From positions 496,001 through 560,000 of the forward strand of contig NZ_ANBA01000009.1 of the NCBI RefSeq assembly GCF_000341085.1: a stretch of 64,000 bases of DNA, given 5' to 3'. The first letter of the stretch is position 1. Each line of letters begins with the position of its first letter. This document shows positions 54,840-63,933 of this stretch, piece after piece. Below the pieces are notes generated by a model. That model saw only the letters and a list, made by a program, of their open reading frames with translations, was not told the DNA's origin and made no database searches. The position numbers and the translations under genes are program-made. The stretch is from Nocardiopsis ganjiahuensis DSM 45031 (GTDB taxonomy: Bacteria; Actinomycetota; Actinomycetes; Streptosporangiales; Streptosporangiaceae).

Positions 54840-55877
54840 ATGTCCACTCCTTCCATCGCCGCGGCGCCCTCCGCCCCGGTACCCGCGCCCGCCCCGGCAC
54901 CCGCCCGAACCCCGCTCCTGGGCTGGCGCGCCAAGTTCGTGCTCCTCGCGCTCATCTGGGGCATGAGCTTCGTCCTCATCAGGATCGGTGCCGAGGTCCT
55001 GGCCCCGCTCCAGCTCGCCCTGGGCCGCATGGCCACCGGCGCCCTGCCCCTGCTCGCGGTCCTGTTCCTGAGCGGCGGACGCCTGCCGTCCTCGCCCCGC
55101 CTGTGGGGGCACGTGTTCGTGGCCGCCCTGCTGCTGAACACCGTGCCCTTCACCCTGTTCGGGTACGCCGGCCAGCTCATCCCGTCCGCGCTGATGGGGA
55201 TCGTCAACGCCTCGACCCCGCTGTTCGGGGTGGTGTTCGCGATGCTGATCCTGTCCGACGAGCGTCCGGACCGGACCCGGGTCCTCGGGCTGGGCATCGG
55301 CTTCCTCGGCGTCCTCACCGTCTTCGGAGTGTGGAACTCGCTCGGCGAGGTGAACGTCAGCGACACCGACGCGCTCCTGGGGATGCTGCTGGTCGTGGCG
55401 GCCACCGCCTGCTACGGGATCGGCACGCCCTACCTGCGGCGCTTCGTCGCGGGCAGCCCGCACACGGCCCTGGAGCTGAGCGCCCTGCAGATGCTGCTCG
55501 GCACCCTGCCCCTGCTGGTGCTGGCCCCGCTGCTCACCGGCGCGCCCACCGAACTGACCTGGAAGGCCGCCCTGGCGGTGACCGTGCTGGGCGTCTTCGG
55601 TACCGGGTTCGCCTACATCCTCAACTACGCGATCGTCCGGGCCGCGGGCGCGACCGTGGCCACCACGGTCACCTACGTGGTTCCGGTGGTCGCGGTCACC
55701 GCGGGGGTCGTCCTGCTCGGCGAGACACTGAGCTGGAACCAGCCGCTGGGGGCGCTCGTCATCATCCTGGGCGCCGCCCTGTGCCAGGGGATCCTACGCG
55801 TCCGCCGCCCGGCCCCGAACGGGGGCAGGACGGCGGAGAGGTCTTCGAGGCGGCGCGGGAGCGGCGCGCGGGGCTAG
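54840..55877 (+). CDS. EamA/DMT-superfamily exporter
   Basis: 345 residues with ten predicted transmembrane helices in two EamA repeats (about 30-160 and 180-320), an Ala/Pro-rich start and an Arg-rich end. The family exports amino acids and other metabolites. Its stop overlaps that of rluD by a few bases in convergent orientation (55874-55877). Regulated presumably by the divergent LysR protein. Confidence 0.9.
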   Translation: MSTPSIAAAPSAPVPAPAPAPARTPLLGWRAKFVLLALIWGMSFVLIRIGAEVLAPLQLALGRMATGALPLLAVLFLSGGRLPSSPRLWGHVFVAALLLNTVPFTLFGYAGQLIPSALMGIVNASTPLFGVVFAMLILSDERPDRTRVLGLGIGFLGVLTVFGVWNSLGEVNVSDTDALLGMLLVVAATACYGIGTPYLRRFVAGSPHTALELSALQMLLGTLPLLVLAPLLTGAPTELTWKAALAVTVLGVFGTGFAYILNYAIVRAAGATVATTVTYVVPVVAVTAGVVLLGETLSWNQPLGALVIILGAALCQGILRVRRPAPNGGRTAERSSRRRGSGARG

Positions 55878-56800
55878 TCCTCGCGGAGCTTCTCCATGAC
55901 GGCTTCCAGGTCCTCGGGGTAGGGGCTCGAGAACTCCACCGGACGGTGCTCGGTGGGGTGCTCGAAACCCAGCCGCACCGCGTGCAGCCACTGGCGCCTG
56001 ATACCCAGCCGCTCGGCGAGGGTGGGGTCGGCGCCGTAGAGGTGGTCGCCCACGCAGGGGTGGCGCAGCGCGGACATGTGCACCCGGATCTGGTGGGTGC
56101 GGCCCGTCTCCAGCTTGATCTCCAGCAGGCTGGCGGCCCGGAAGGCCTCCTGGGTGTCGTAGTGCGTCACCGAGGGGCGTCCGCCCGCGACCACGGCCCA
56201 GCGGCCGTCACCCGCGGGGTGGCGGTCGATCGGGGCGTCGACGGTGCCCCGGAACGGATCCGGGTGGCCCTGGACCAGCGTGTGGTAGCGCTTGTCCACG
56301 GTGCGTTCCTTGAACGCCCGCTTGAGCACGCTGTAGGCGGTCTCGCTCTTGGCGACCACCATCAGGCCGGTGGTGTTGGCGTCCAGGCGGTGCACGATGC
56401 CCTGCCGCTCGGCGGCACCGCTGGTGGCCAGCTGCACGCCGGAGGCCAGCAGGCCCTCCAGCACGCTGGGGCCGGTCCAGCCGACCGTGGGGTGCGCGAC
56501 CACGCCGACCGGCTTGTCCACCACGATGATGTCGGCGTCCTCGTGCACGATCCGCATGCCCGGGACGGCCTCGGCCCTCGGGACCGGGGCGGTGGGCGGC
56601 GGCGGGAGGGTGACCTCCAGCCAGGCGCCGGCCTGCACCCGGTCGGACTTGCCCGCCTCGGCGCCGTCGAGGAGGACGCTGCCGTCCCCGATCAGCTCGG
56701 CGGCCCTGGTCCGGGAGAGCCCGAACATCCGCGCGATCGCGGAGTCGAGCCGGTCGCCCTCCAGTCCGTCAGGGACGGGGAGGCTCCTTGTGTCGCTCAT
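55874..56800 (-). CDS. RluA-family ribosomal RNA pseudouridine synthase (RluD-like)
   Basis: 308 residues: an N-terminal S4 RNA-binding domain ([30 protein letters not shown]) and the catalytic domain with [18 protein letters not shown] (catalytic Asp) and [24 protein letters not shown]. Modifies uridines in 23S rRNA. Its ATG overlaps the lspA stop by 4 bases, the conserved lspA-rluD coupling of actinobacteria. Confidence 0.94.
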   Translation of the reverse strand: MSDTRSLPVPDGLEGDRLDSAIARMFGLSRTRAAELIGDGSVLLDGAEAGKSDRVQAGAWLEVTLPPPPTAPVPRAEAVPGMRIVHEDADIIVVDKPVGVVAHPTVGWTGPSVLEGLLASGVQLATSGAAERQGIVHRLDANTTGLMVVAKSETAYSVLKRAFKERTVDKRYHTLVQGHPDPFRGTVDAPIDRHPAGDGRWAVVAGGRPSVTHYDTQEAFRAASLLEIKLETGRTHQIRVHMSALRHPCVGDHLYGADPTLAERLGIRRQWLHAVRLGFEHPTEHRPVEFSSPYPEDLEAVMEKLRED

Positions 56801-57471
56801 GCGCCGTTCCCCTTGTCGTTCTCGCCGCCGTCTTTGTCGGCGGCGTCGCCGGTGGCTCCGGTGTCATTCCTGTCACCGGTGTCGGCGGTGTCGGCGGTGC
56901 TCGCGCCGGCGGCGGAGTCGTCGGCGCCGGTGTCGGCGCCCTTCTCCCGCTCGGGCGCCTCGTCCGCGACCATCGTCCCGTCCAGGTTGAGGCCCTTGAA
57001 GGTGAGTGCCACCACCAGGCAGGCCCCGACCACCACACAGGAGTCGGCGATGTTGAAGACCGGGAAGGTCCCGACGCTGATGAAGTCGACGACCGCGCCG
57101 TGCCCGGGCGTCTCGCCCCGGAAGTAGCGGTCGACGAGGTTGCCGGCGGCGCCGCCCATCATCAGGCCGAGCGTGACGCCCCACCACAGGCTGCGCACCC
57201 GCCAACCGATGTAGCCGATGGCGAAGACGACGACGGTGGCGATGGCGGTGAACACCCAGGTGTACCCGGTGCCGAGCGAGAACGCCGCACCGGTGTTGTA
57301 CACCAGCGTGAACTGGACGAGGCTGCCGATGACATCGAGGCGCTCGCCCTGGGAGAAGACCGCCAGCACCCACTCCTTGGTCAGGAAGTCGGCGACGATC
57401 GCGGCGAGCGCGACCAGCAACAGGAGTGCGTACCTGCGCGGCCGGGCAACGGTGTTGTCGGTCGTGGTCAT
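56797..57471 (-). CDS. lspA: lipoprotein signal peptidase
   Basis: Cleaves the signal peptide of diacylglyceryl-modified prolipoproteins (after Lgt, here at 8983). 224 residues, four transmembrane helices; the catalytic aspartates are in [11 protein letters not shown] and [11 protein letters not shown]. After the last helix it has an acidic, Thr/Asp/Gly-rich tail of about 60 residues ([21 protein letters not shown]...), much longer than the usual 165-residue family size. ATG 57471 with GGGGA upstream. Confidence 0.94.
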   Translation of the reverse strand: MTTTDNTVARPRRYALLLLVALAAIVADFLTKEWVLAVFSQGERLDVIGSLVQFTLVYNTGAAFSLGTGYTWVFTAIATVVVFAIGYIGWRVRSLWWGVTLGLMMGGAAGNLVDRYFRGETPGHGAVVDFISVGTFPVFNIADSCVVVGACLVVALTFKGLNLDGTMVADEAPEREKGADTGADDSAAGASTADTADTGDRNDTGATGDAADKDGGENDKGNGA

Positions 57472-57500
57472 GTTGCTGTCCCCGGAGGGCTCTACCTCAG

Positions 57501-57911
57501 TCAGCGACGCTCCTCGCGCTGTTTGCAGGTGACGCACAGGGTGGCACGCGGAAAGGCCTCCAGACGCGCCTTCCCGATGGCCTGGCCGCATGACTCACAG
57601 ACCCCGTAGGTCCCCGCGTCCATCCGTTCGATCGCCCGCTCGTTCTTGGCGAGCAGGTCACGAGTATTGTAGGCCAACGCCAGATCGTGTTCGCGCTGGA
57701 AGGTCTTCGCTCCGGCGTCCGCGGGGTCGTCCCCCGCCCCCTCGACCGGGTCGGTGAGCCGTTCGGCGAGTTCGATCTCGTTCTCGCGGAGCTCCTCGCG
57801 CTGCGCCTCGATCTCGGTCTCCAGCTGGTTCCGGACCTGCGCGAGCTCCTCCTGGGTCCAGGGTTCCTCCCCCGGAAGGACCGGCAGCGCCGCCGTCTCG
57901 GTGGCCTTCAT
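57501..57911 (-). CDS. TraR/DksA-type zinc-finger protein
   Basis: 136 residues: a coiled-coil N-terminal half (LAQVRNQLETEIEAQREELRENEIELAERL) and a C-terminal four-cysteine zinc finger (CESCGQAIG...CVTCKQ). Related to DksA/TraR, which enter the RNA polymerase secondary channel; actinobacterial members often lack the acidic tip and their targets are unclear. ATG 57911 with GGAG upstream. Located 29 bases upstream of lspA, probably the same transcript. Confidence 0.9.
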   Translation of the reverse strand: MKATETAALPVLPGEEPWTQEELAQVRNQLETEIEAQREELRENEIELAERLTDPVEGAGDDPADAGAKTFQREHDLALAYNTRDLLAKNERAIERMDAGTYGVCESCGQAIGKARLEAFPRATLCVTCKQREERR

Positions 57912-58011
57912 CGCACTCCCCCTCCAAGCGTCCCACGGCCCCCTACCCCGCGTGAACTGCGGGATCTCCCCTTCGAGAAGGCTGTGAGTGGTGCCGCGAG
58001 CCTAGGCAATC

Positions 58012-58041
58012 CACCGCCCCAAGGCAATGATCGGGGCGGTG
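58012..58041 (-). terminator. 9-bp hairpin after the GNAT gene
   Basis: Arms 58012-58020 and 58033-58041 with a 12-base loop, 15 bp past the stop of 58056-58580. Confidence 0.55.
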
Positions 58042-58055
58042 CGGTGCCGGACCGG

Positions 58056-58580
58056 TCAGAGGGAGCGCCGGTACAGGGCCGTGGGCACCACGAGGGTCCC
58101 GCGCAGGATCGCCTCCTCGGTGACGGTACCGGTGTCCCACCAGCCCTGACCCTCGTAGAAGCGCCGGGCGCGGGTGTTGGCGGCCAGGACCCGCAGGACG
58201 GCCTGGTCGGCCCTACCGTCGGCCATCGCCTCGTGCAGCGTCCGGGCCAGCTCCTGGTTGGTGCCCGACCCCCACACCTCGGGCACGGAGTAGAAGGTCT
58301 CCAGGTCCACCACCGAACGGCTCTCGTCCTCGGGGTCGGGGCCCGGCGCGAAACCCGCGAAAGCCACCACGGCGCCGTCCTCCTCCGCGACCAGCACCCC
58401 TGCCCCGGGTGCGGTGAGGTCACCGGTGAGCCGCCCGGCCCAGACCCCGGACAAGCGCTCCGGATCCAGGTTCTCCAGCGCGTAGTCGGGGATCATGCCG
58501 CGGTAGGCGGCCTGCCAGGAGCGGACGTGCACCCCGGCGATGGCCGGAGCGTCATCGGGTCGTGCCTCACGGATCGTCAT
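58056..58580 (-). CDS. GNAT N-acetyltransferase
   Basis: 174 residues. The sequence MTIREARPDDAPAIAGVHVRSWQAAYRGMIPD opens a typical small-molecule/peptide N-acetyltransferase. The acetyl-CoA-binding region is VPEVWGSGTNQELARTLHEAM (degenerate Q/RxxGxG/A) and the C-terminal NTRARRFYEGQGWWDTG is typical. Substrate unknown. Confidence 0.9.
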   Translation of the reverse strand: MTIREARPDDAPAIAGVHVRSWQAAYRGMIPDYALENLDPERLSGVWAGRLTGDLTAPGAGVLVAEEDGAVVAFAGFAPGPDPEDESRSVVDLETFYSVPEVWGSGTNQELARTLHEAMADGRADQAVLRVLAANTRARRFYEGQGWWDTGTVTEEAILRGTLVVPTALYRRSL

Positions 58581-58655
58581 GGAGACCCATCCTGGCCGCC
58601 GTGGCCGCCCGGGGCCAGGGGGCGGAGCCGGTCCGCCCCGAGCGAGCGCCCCGGC

Positions 58656-58916
58656 TCACTCCGCCACGGCGAAGCCGCCGTAGTCCTCGGCGAGCAGCAG
58701 CAGGTGGGGCTCGTCGAAGGTGGCCGGGCCGCCGTGCGGTCCGGTCAGCACCTCGATCACCCAGTCCACGTCCTCGGCGTCGTCCTCGCCGGCGAGCATG
58801 TCCCGGTACACCCGGCAGGGCTCGTACCCCTGCTCCAGGAGCTGCTCGGCGAGCTCGTCCGCGTCCTCGCGGTCGGGCAGGGTCACCAGGACCGCGCCCC
58901 GCGTCTGTTCCGCCAC
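58656..58916 (-). CDS. small acidic protein of unknown function, divergent from ileS leader
   Basis: 86 residues from GTG 58916, with GAGGGGG 5 bases upstream. Pattern: TRGAVLVTLPDREDADELAEQLLEQGYEPCRVYRDML, then an acidic linker and DVDWVIEVLTGP, compatible with a small alpha/beta (ferredoxin-like) fold. No known motif. About 50 bp separate its start from the probable ileS promoter. Confidence 0.65.
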   Translation of the reverse strand: MAEQTRGAVLVTLPDREDADELAEQLLEQGYEPCRVYRDMLAGEDDAEDVDWVIEVLTGPHGGPATFDEPHLLLLAEDYGGFAVAE

Positions 58917-58981
58917 GGCCGCCCCCTCACTCAATACGCGGCACGCCTGGCCGCACTGCGTTATCCTGAAGTCGTGTCGAT

Positions 58982-59271
58982 GGGGACGAGTAACGCTGGC
59001 CCCGACCGGACGGAGACAGCCTAGAGGGGGCTGGACCGCCCAAGCGACCCGGGGACGGTGGGAGCCCGGGGGCAACGACCAGCGCGAAGATCACCCCGGA
59101 GCCGTCGGAAGAACAGGTCGCGCGCATCGCTGCGCACCCCAGTAGAACCGGCACGAACGCAACGAAGTGGGACCCGCCACCGACCGCCCAGCGGACTCGG
59201 GACGCGGCTCCAAGGAGGGTGGTACCGCGGGGCTTCGCCTCGTCCCTCCGTCAGGAACACCCCTGATGGAG
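58982..59271 (+). ncRNA. T-box riboswitch (tRNA-Ile), translational type, upstream of ileS
   Basis: Stem I: GGGG (58982-58985) pairs with CCCC (59094-59097), and CGCTGG (58994-58999) with CCAGCG (59079-59084). The internal specifier loop has the AGTA/GAA loop-E pattern and the codon ATC (Ile) at 59090-59092. The T-box core GGAGGGTGGTACCGCGG is at 59214-59230. GGAGGG (59214-59219) pairs with CCCTCC (59244-59249) in the antisequestrator. In the alternative fold CTCCGTCAGG (59246-59255) pairs with CCTGATGGAG (59262-59271), hiding the GGAGAAAGG ribosome binding site. Uncharged tRNA-Ile should favour translation. A TATCCT -10 lies at 58962-58967. Confidence 0.93.
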
Positions 59272-59283
59272 AAAGGTACGACG

Positions 59284-62200
59284 GTGACCGACGACCCCCG
59301 GCCCGAATCCCGCGCGCTGCCCCAGCTGCCCGCTCAGATCGACCTGCCCGCGACGGAGCGCGAGATCCTCGGCCGCTGGTCGAAGGAGAACGTCTTCCAG
59401 CGGTCGCTCGACCAGACCCGCGGCAACGAGAACTGGGTGTTCTACGAGGGCCCGCCCACCGCGAACGGCCAGCCCGGCGTGCACCACGTCGAGGCCCGCG
59501 CCTTCAAGGACGTCTTCCCCCGGTTCCGCACCATGCGCGGCTACCACGTGGACCGCAAGGCCGGCTGGGACTGCCACGGCCTGCCCGTCGAGGTCGCCGT
59601 GGAGAAGGAACTCGGCCTGAGCGGCAAGAAGGACATCGAGGCCTTCGGCATCGCCGAGTTCAACGACCGCTGCCGCGAGTCCGTCCTGCGCAACGTGGAC
59701 GCGTTCACCTCCATGACCGAGCGCATGGGCTACTGGGTGAACATGGACGACGCCTACCGCACCATGGACCCGCAGTACGTGGAGTCCGTGTGGTGGGCGC
59801 TCAAGCAGATCTGGGACAAGGACCTGCTCGTCCGCGACTACCGGATCAGCCCGTACTGCCCGCGCTGCGGCACCACTCTGTCCGACCACGAGCTGGCCCA
59901 GGGCTACGAGACCGTCACCGACCCCTCGGTGTACGTGCGGTTCCCGGTCACCTCCGGCCCGCTGGCCTCGCCCGATCACCCCACCTCGCTGCTGGTGTGG
60001 ACGACCACCCCGTGGACCCTGGTGTCCAACACCGCGGTGGCCGTGCACCCGGACGTGAAGTACGTGGTGGCCACCGACGGCGACGAGCGCCTCGTGGTCG
60101 CCGAGCCCCTGTTCGAGAAGGTCCTCGGCGAGGGCTGGGAGCTCACCGGCGAGAGCTACGAGGGCGACGAGATGGAGCGCTGGACCTACCAGCGCCCCTT
60201 CGACCTGGTGCCCTTCGACGAGCCCGCGCACTACGTGGTCCTCGCCGACTACGTGACGGTCGAGGACGGTACGGGCCTGGTCCACCAGTCCCCCGCCTTC
60301 GGCGCCGACGACATGACGGTCTGCCGCGCCTACGGCCTGCCCGTGGTCAACCCGGTCCGTCCGGACGGCACCTTCGAGGCCGAACTCCCGCTCGTGGGCG
60401 GGGTCTTCTTCAAGGAGGCCGACAAGACGCTGGTCCGCGACCTCAAGGACCGCGGCCTGCTCTTCCGCCACCTGAACTACGAGCACTCCTACCCGCACTG
60501 CTGGCGCTGCCACACCGCGCTGCTCTACTACGCGGTCCCGTCCTGGTACATCCGCACCACCGCGGTCAAGGACGAGCTGCTCGCGCAGAACGACGTCACC
60601 AACTGGGTGCCGGAGAACGTCAAGGAGGGCCGCTTCGGCGAGTGGCTGCGCGGCAACGTCGACTGGGCGCTGTCCCGCAACCGCTACTGGGGCACCCCGC
60701 TGCCGATCTGGGAGTTCCCCGACGGCCGCCAGATCTGCGTGGGGTCCCTGGAGGAGCTGAGCGAGCTCAGCGGCCAGGACCTGTCCAACCTGGACCCGCA
60801 CCGCCCCTACGTCGACGACGTCGTCATCCCCGACCCCGACGCCGACCCGTCGCTGCCCGAGGACCAGCGGGTCGCCCGCCGCGTGCCCGAGGTCATCGAC
60901 GCCTGGTTCGACTCCGGTTCCATGCCGTTCGCCCAGTGGGGCGCGCCGCACCAGAACAAGGAGACGTTCGAGGAGAACTTCCCCGCGCAGTACATCTCCG
61001 AGGCCATCGACCAGACCCGCGGCTGGTTCTACTCGCTGCTCGCGGTGAGCACCCTGGTGTTCGGCCGCAACTCGTTCGAGAACGTGGTCGTGCTCGGCCA
61101 CATCCTCGCCGAGGACGGCCGCAAGATGAGCAAGCACCTGGGCAACGTCATGGAGCCCATCGCGGTGATGGACCGGCACGGCGCCGACGCCCTGCGCTGG
61201 TTCATGCTGGCCAGCGGTTCGCCGTGGACCGCCCGACGGGTCGGCCACGCCGCCCTGGAGGAGATCGTCCGCAAGGTGCTGCTGACCTACTACAGCACCA
61301 CGTCGTTCTTCACCCTGTACGCCAACGCCGGGAACGGTTGGGACCACTCGAAGCTGGCCGACGCGCCCGCTCCGCAGGACCGCCCGATGCTGGACCGGTG
61401 GCTGCTGTCCGAGCTCAACGAGGTCGTCCGCGACGTCACCACGGCCATGGAGACCTTCGACACGACCGGGGCCGGACGCCGCCTGACCGCCTTCGTCGAC
61501 GACGTGTCCAACTGGTACGTGCGCCGTTCCCGCCGCCGGTTCTGGGGCGGGGCGGACACCCCCGAGGGCGCGGCCGCCTTCGCGACGCTGTTCGAGGCGC
61601 TGGAGACCGTCACCCTGCTGATGGCGCCCGTCGTCCCGTTCCTGACCGACCACGTGTGGTCCGCGCTGCGCCGTCCGGACGCGGCGGACTCGGTGCACCT
61701 GGCGTCCTGGCCCCAGGTGGACGAGGATCTGATCGACCCCGAGCTGTCGAAGAACATGGCGCTGACCCGCCGCCTGGTGGAGCTGGGCCGGTCCGCCCGG
61801 GTGGACTCCGCCATGCGCACCCGCCAGCCGCTGGCCCGCGCGCTGGTGGGCGCCCCGGGCTTCGCGGACCTGCCGGAGCAGCTGCGCGCGCAGGTGGCCG
61901 ACGAGCTCAACGTGGCCGGTCTGGACGCGCTCTCGTCGGTCGGCGGCGACCTCGTGGACTACGTGGTCAAGCCGAACTTCCGCGCTCTGGGCAAGCGGTT
62001 CGCCAAGCGCACGCCGCTGGTGGCCAAGGCCATCCAGGCCGCCGACCCGGCCGCCCTGGTCGAGCAGGTCCGGGAGACCGGCTGGGCCCAGGTGCGGGTC
62101 GAGGACGAGCCGGTCGAGGTCAACGCCGACGAGGTGCTGGTGACCGAGCAGCCCCGTGAGGGCTGGGCGGTGGCCTCCGAGGCCGGTGAGACGGTGGCTC

Positions 62201-62484
62201 TGGACCTGGAGCTGACCCCGGAGCTGCGCCGCGCCGGTCTGGCCCGCGAGATGGTCCGGATGCTCCAGGAGGCCCGTAAGAACAGCGGCCTGGACGTGTC
62301 GGACCGCATCCACGTGTGGTGGACCACCGAGGACGAGTCCGTGCGCAGGGCCCTGTCCGAGCACGGCCGGATGATCGCCGGTGAGGTGCTCGCCGACGCC
62401 TTCGTGGCCGGTCCGGGCGAGGACGCCCCGCACTCCGCCGAGTCGGAGGAGTTCGGCGTGGCCTTCAGCTTCCGCCGCGCCTGA
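59284..62484 (+). CDS. ileS: isoleucyl-tRNA synthetase, type 2, with altered HxGH motif
   Basis: Charges tRNA-Ile. 1066 residues: catalytic Rossmann core split by the CP1 editing domain (WTTTPWTLVSNTAVAVHPDVKY), a KMSKH loop (residues 614-618, GRKMSKHLGN), an anticodon-binding domain and a C-terminal region. Length and the KMSKH form suggest the eukaryote-like type 2 group. The class I HIGH signature position reads ANGQPGVHHVEA: residues 65-68 are GVHH instead of HxGH, a swap of the first His and the Gly. GTG 59284 follows GAGAAAGG by about 7 bases, matching the site controlled by the T-box; ATG 59266 lies inside the sequestrator and is unlikely. Confidence 0.96.
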   Translation: MTDDPRPESRALPQLPAQIDLPATEREILGRWSKENVFQRSLDQTRGNENWVFYEGPPTANGQPGVHHVEARAFKDVFPRFRTMRGYHVDRKAGWDCHGLPVEVAVEKELGLSGKKDIEAFGIAEFNDRCRESVLRNVDAFTSMTERMGYWVNMDDAYRTMDPQYVESVWWALKQIWDKDLLVRDYRISPYCPRCGTTLSDHELAQGYETVTDPSVYVRFPVTSGPLASPDHPTSLLVWTTTPWTLVSNTAVAVHPDVKYVVATDGDERLVVAEPLFEKVLGEGWELTGESYEGDEMERWTYQRPFDLVPFDEPAHYVVLADYVTVEDGTGLVHQSPAFGADDMTVCRAYGLPVVNPVRPDGTFEAELPLVGGVFFKEADKTLVRDLKDRGLLFRHLNYEHSYPHCWRCHTALLYYAVPSWYIRTTAVKDELLAQNDVTNWVPENVKEGRFGEWLRGNVDWALSRNRYWGTPLPIWEFPDGRQICVGSLEELSELSGQDLSNLDPHRPYVDDVVIPDPDADPSLPEDQRVARRVPEVIDAWFDSGSMPFAQWGAPHQNKETFEENFPAQYISEAIDQTRGWFYSLLAVSTLVFGRNSFENVVVLGHILAEDGRKMSKHLGNVMEPIAVMDRHGADALRWFMLASGSPWTARRVGHAALEEIVRKVLLTYYSTTSFFTLYANAGNGWDHSKLADAPAPQDRPMLDRWLLSELNEVVRDVTTAMETFDTTGAGRRLTAFVDDVSNWYVRRSRRRFWGGADTPEGAAAFATLFEALETVTLLMAPVVPFLTDHVWSALRRPDAADSVHLASWPQVDEDLIDPELSKNMALTRRLVELGRSARVDSAMRTRQPLARALVGAPGFADLPEQLRAQVADELNVAGLDALSSVGGDLVDYVVKPNFRALGKRFAKRTPLVAKAIQAADPAALVEQVRETGWAQVRVEDEPVEVNADEVLVTEQPREGWAVASEAGETVALDLELTPELRRAGLAREMVRMLQEARKNSGLDVSDRIHVWWTTEDESVRRALSEHGRMIAGEVLADAFVAGPGEDAPHSAESEEFGVAFSFRRA

Positions 62485-62503
62485 TTCTCAGCGCGTCAGC
62501 GCG

Positions 62504-62539
62504 ACGAAGGGCCCCGCTCCTCGGAGCGGGGCCCTTCGT
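62504..62539. terminator. perfect 17-bp hairpin after ileS
   Basis: Arms 62504-62520 and 62523-62539 around a 2-base tip, 19 bp after the ileS stop and 29 bp from the end of the convergent gene. Probably bidirectional. Confidence 0.8.
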
Positions 62540-62568
62540 GGTGTCTGTGCGGTGCCTGCGTGCGCGGG

Positions 62569-63933
62569 TCAGCCGGAGTAGGAGGAGTCCGGCTGCTTCG
62601 TGCGGTCCTCCGCGGAGGCCTCACCGTCGTCCGGCCCTGCGGACTCCTCCGAGTCCTCCGGTCCCTCCGACGGTTCCGTCTCGGCATCGGAGCCGGTTCC
62701 GGTTCCGGCATCGGGTTCGGTGTCGGGTTCTGTGTCGGTGTCGAGGAGGGCGGCGTAGGCCAGGGCCGAGTCCTCGGCCCCTGCTGCGGACGCTTCGTCG
62801 CCCTCGGGTCCGGCCTCCGGGCGTTCGCTCTCCGAATCCTGCTCCTCGGCGGGGGCCGCGTTGTCGTCCTCGGGGGCTTCCCGGGCCTCTTCCTCCGCGA
62901 TGACGGGTTCCGTCTCGCCCGGACCGTCCTCGGAGGTCTCCTCCTGGACGGAGGCGGCTTCGAACGGCTCCTCGGCGGATCCCTTCTCGGGAACCGTGTC
63001 CTCGGCCCCGGGCCCCGCGGCGTCCTCCGCGGCGTCCTCTGCGGGCTTCTCGGCGAGGGCTTCCTCCGCGGGCTCCGCCTCCTCGTGGGGGGCTTCGCGG
63101 CGGGGCGCGTCCTCGTCGGGTGTCTCCTCGCGGTCCTCGCGAGTGGTCAGCGTGGGGATCCGGTAGGCGAACGCCTCCGCGGGCCGCTCTGCCTCAGCCT
63201 GCACGGGCTCCTCTGCGGGCTCAACCTCAGCCTGGACGGGCTCCGGTGCCCAGGGCTCTTCCGCGGGCTCTGTGTCAGCCTCTGCAGGCTGCTCCGCGGG
63301 CTCAGCCTGGACGGGCTCCTCTGCGGGCTCCGCCGCCACGGGCTGCTCCGCGGGAGCCTCCTCCTCGCGGGCCTCTTCCACAGGCTCTTCTTCGACCGGC
63401 TCCGCGGCGCGCTCCTCGACAGGATCCGCGACGGGTTCGGGGGCCACGGCCGCCTCGTCCGGCTCGGCGACCGGTTCCGGCCAACTTCCCACGGTGGGGG
63501 TCTGCCAGCGGGGAACCTCGAACTCCGGTTCCTCTTCGCTCTCGTCGGCGGCCGTCGGCTGCGGCTCTCCGACCGGGTGCTCCAGGGGTACGGGGTGGTG
63601 CCCCGAAACAGCGGATTCCCGCACCGGCTGTTCAGCCGGTGCGGGCACGCGCCGAGACTCCTCCGGTACCCACGGTGGGGCCGGTACCGTGCCGGCCGCG
63701 GTTGCGGCGGCCGCCACGGGGACGGACGACTTCCCCAAACCGTCCGTCCGTTCCGTATCCGCTCTGCCTCCGCTGAACCGTCCCTGGATGATCGCGCCCA
63801 GCAGGAGGAGGACGCTCAGCCCGCCGAGCCCCAGGGCGATGTACACCAGGGCGGGTTCGGCGAGCACCAGGGCAGCAGCGATGGCGGCAAGGGCCGCCAA
63901 CACCGCCACAGTGGCGAGGAGGCTAAGGATCAC
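62569..63933 (-). CDS. membrane-anchored acidic Pro/Ala/Glu-rich protein, unknown function
   Basis: 454 residues. Two hydrophobic N-terminal helices (ILSLLATVAVLAALAAIAAALVL and ALVYIALGLGGLSVLLLLGAII) anchor about 390 residues of low-complexity acidic sequence rich in Glu, Ala, Pro and Val, with imperfect repeats of EPAEEPVQAEPAEQPAE type (63180-63460) and further EDAA/PE runs. GTG 63933. No catalytic motif. The disordered domain is probably cytoplasmic or wall-spanning; the repeats are coding and not a DNA element. The remaining bases to 64000 hold nothing I can identify. Confidence 0.75.
   Translation of the reverse strand: MILSLLATVAVLAALAAIAAALVLAEPALVYIALGLGGLSVLLLLGAIIQGRFSGGRADTERTDGLGKSSVPVAAAATAAGTVPAPPWVPEESRRVPAPAEQPVRESAVSGHHPVPLEHPVGEPQPTAADESEEEPEFEVPRWQTPTVGSWPEPVAEPDEAAVAPEPVADPVEERAAEPVEEEPVEEAREEEAPAEQPVAAEPAEEPVQAEPAEQPAEADTEPAEEPWAPEPVQAEVEPAEEPVQAEAERPAEAFAYRIPTLTTREDREETPDEDAPRREAPHEEAEPAEEALAEKPAEDAAEDAAGPGAEDTVPEKGSAEEPFEAASVQEETSEDGPGETEPVIAEEEAREAPEDDNAAPAEEQDSESERPEAGPEGDEASAAGAEDSALAYAALLDTDTEPDTEPDAGTGTGSDAETEPSEGPEDSEESAGPDDGEASAEDRTKQPDSSYSG

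Noticed and set aside
54789..55463. 225-codon open frame opposite the DMT exporter
   Set aside because: Antisense shadow of a GC-rich membrane-protein gene, overlapping the whole exporter and lacking a start signal.
63180..63460. Imperfect tandem repeats of about 30 bp
   Set aside because: They keep the reading frame of the acidic Pro/Ala/Glu-rich protein and reflect repeated peptide units, not a CRISPR or mobile element.
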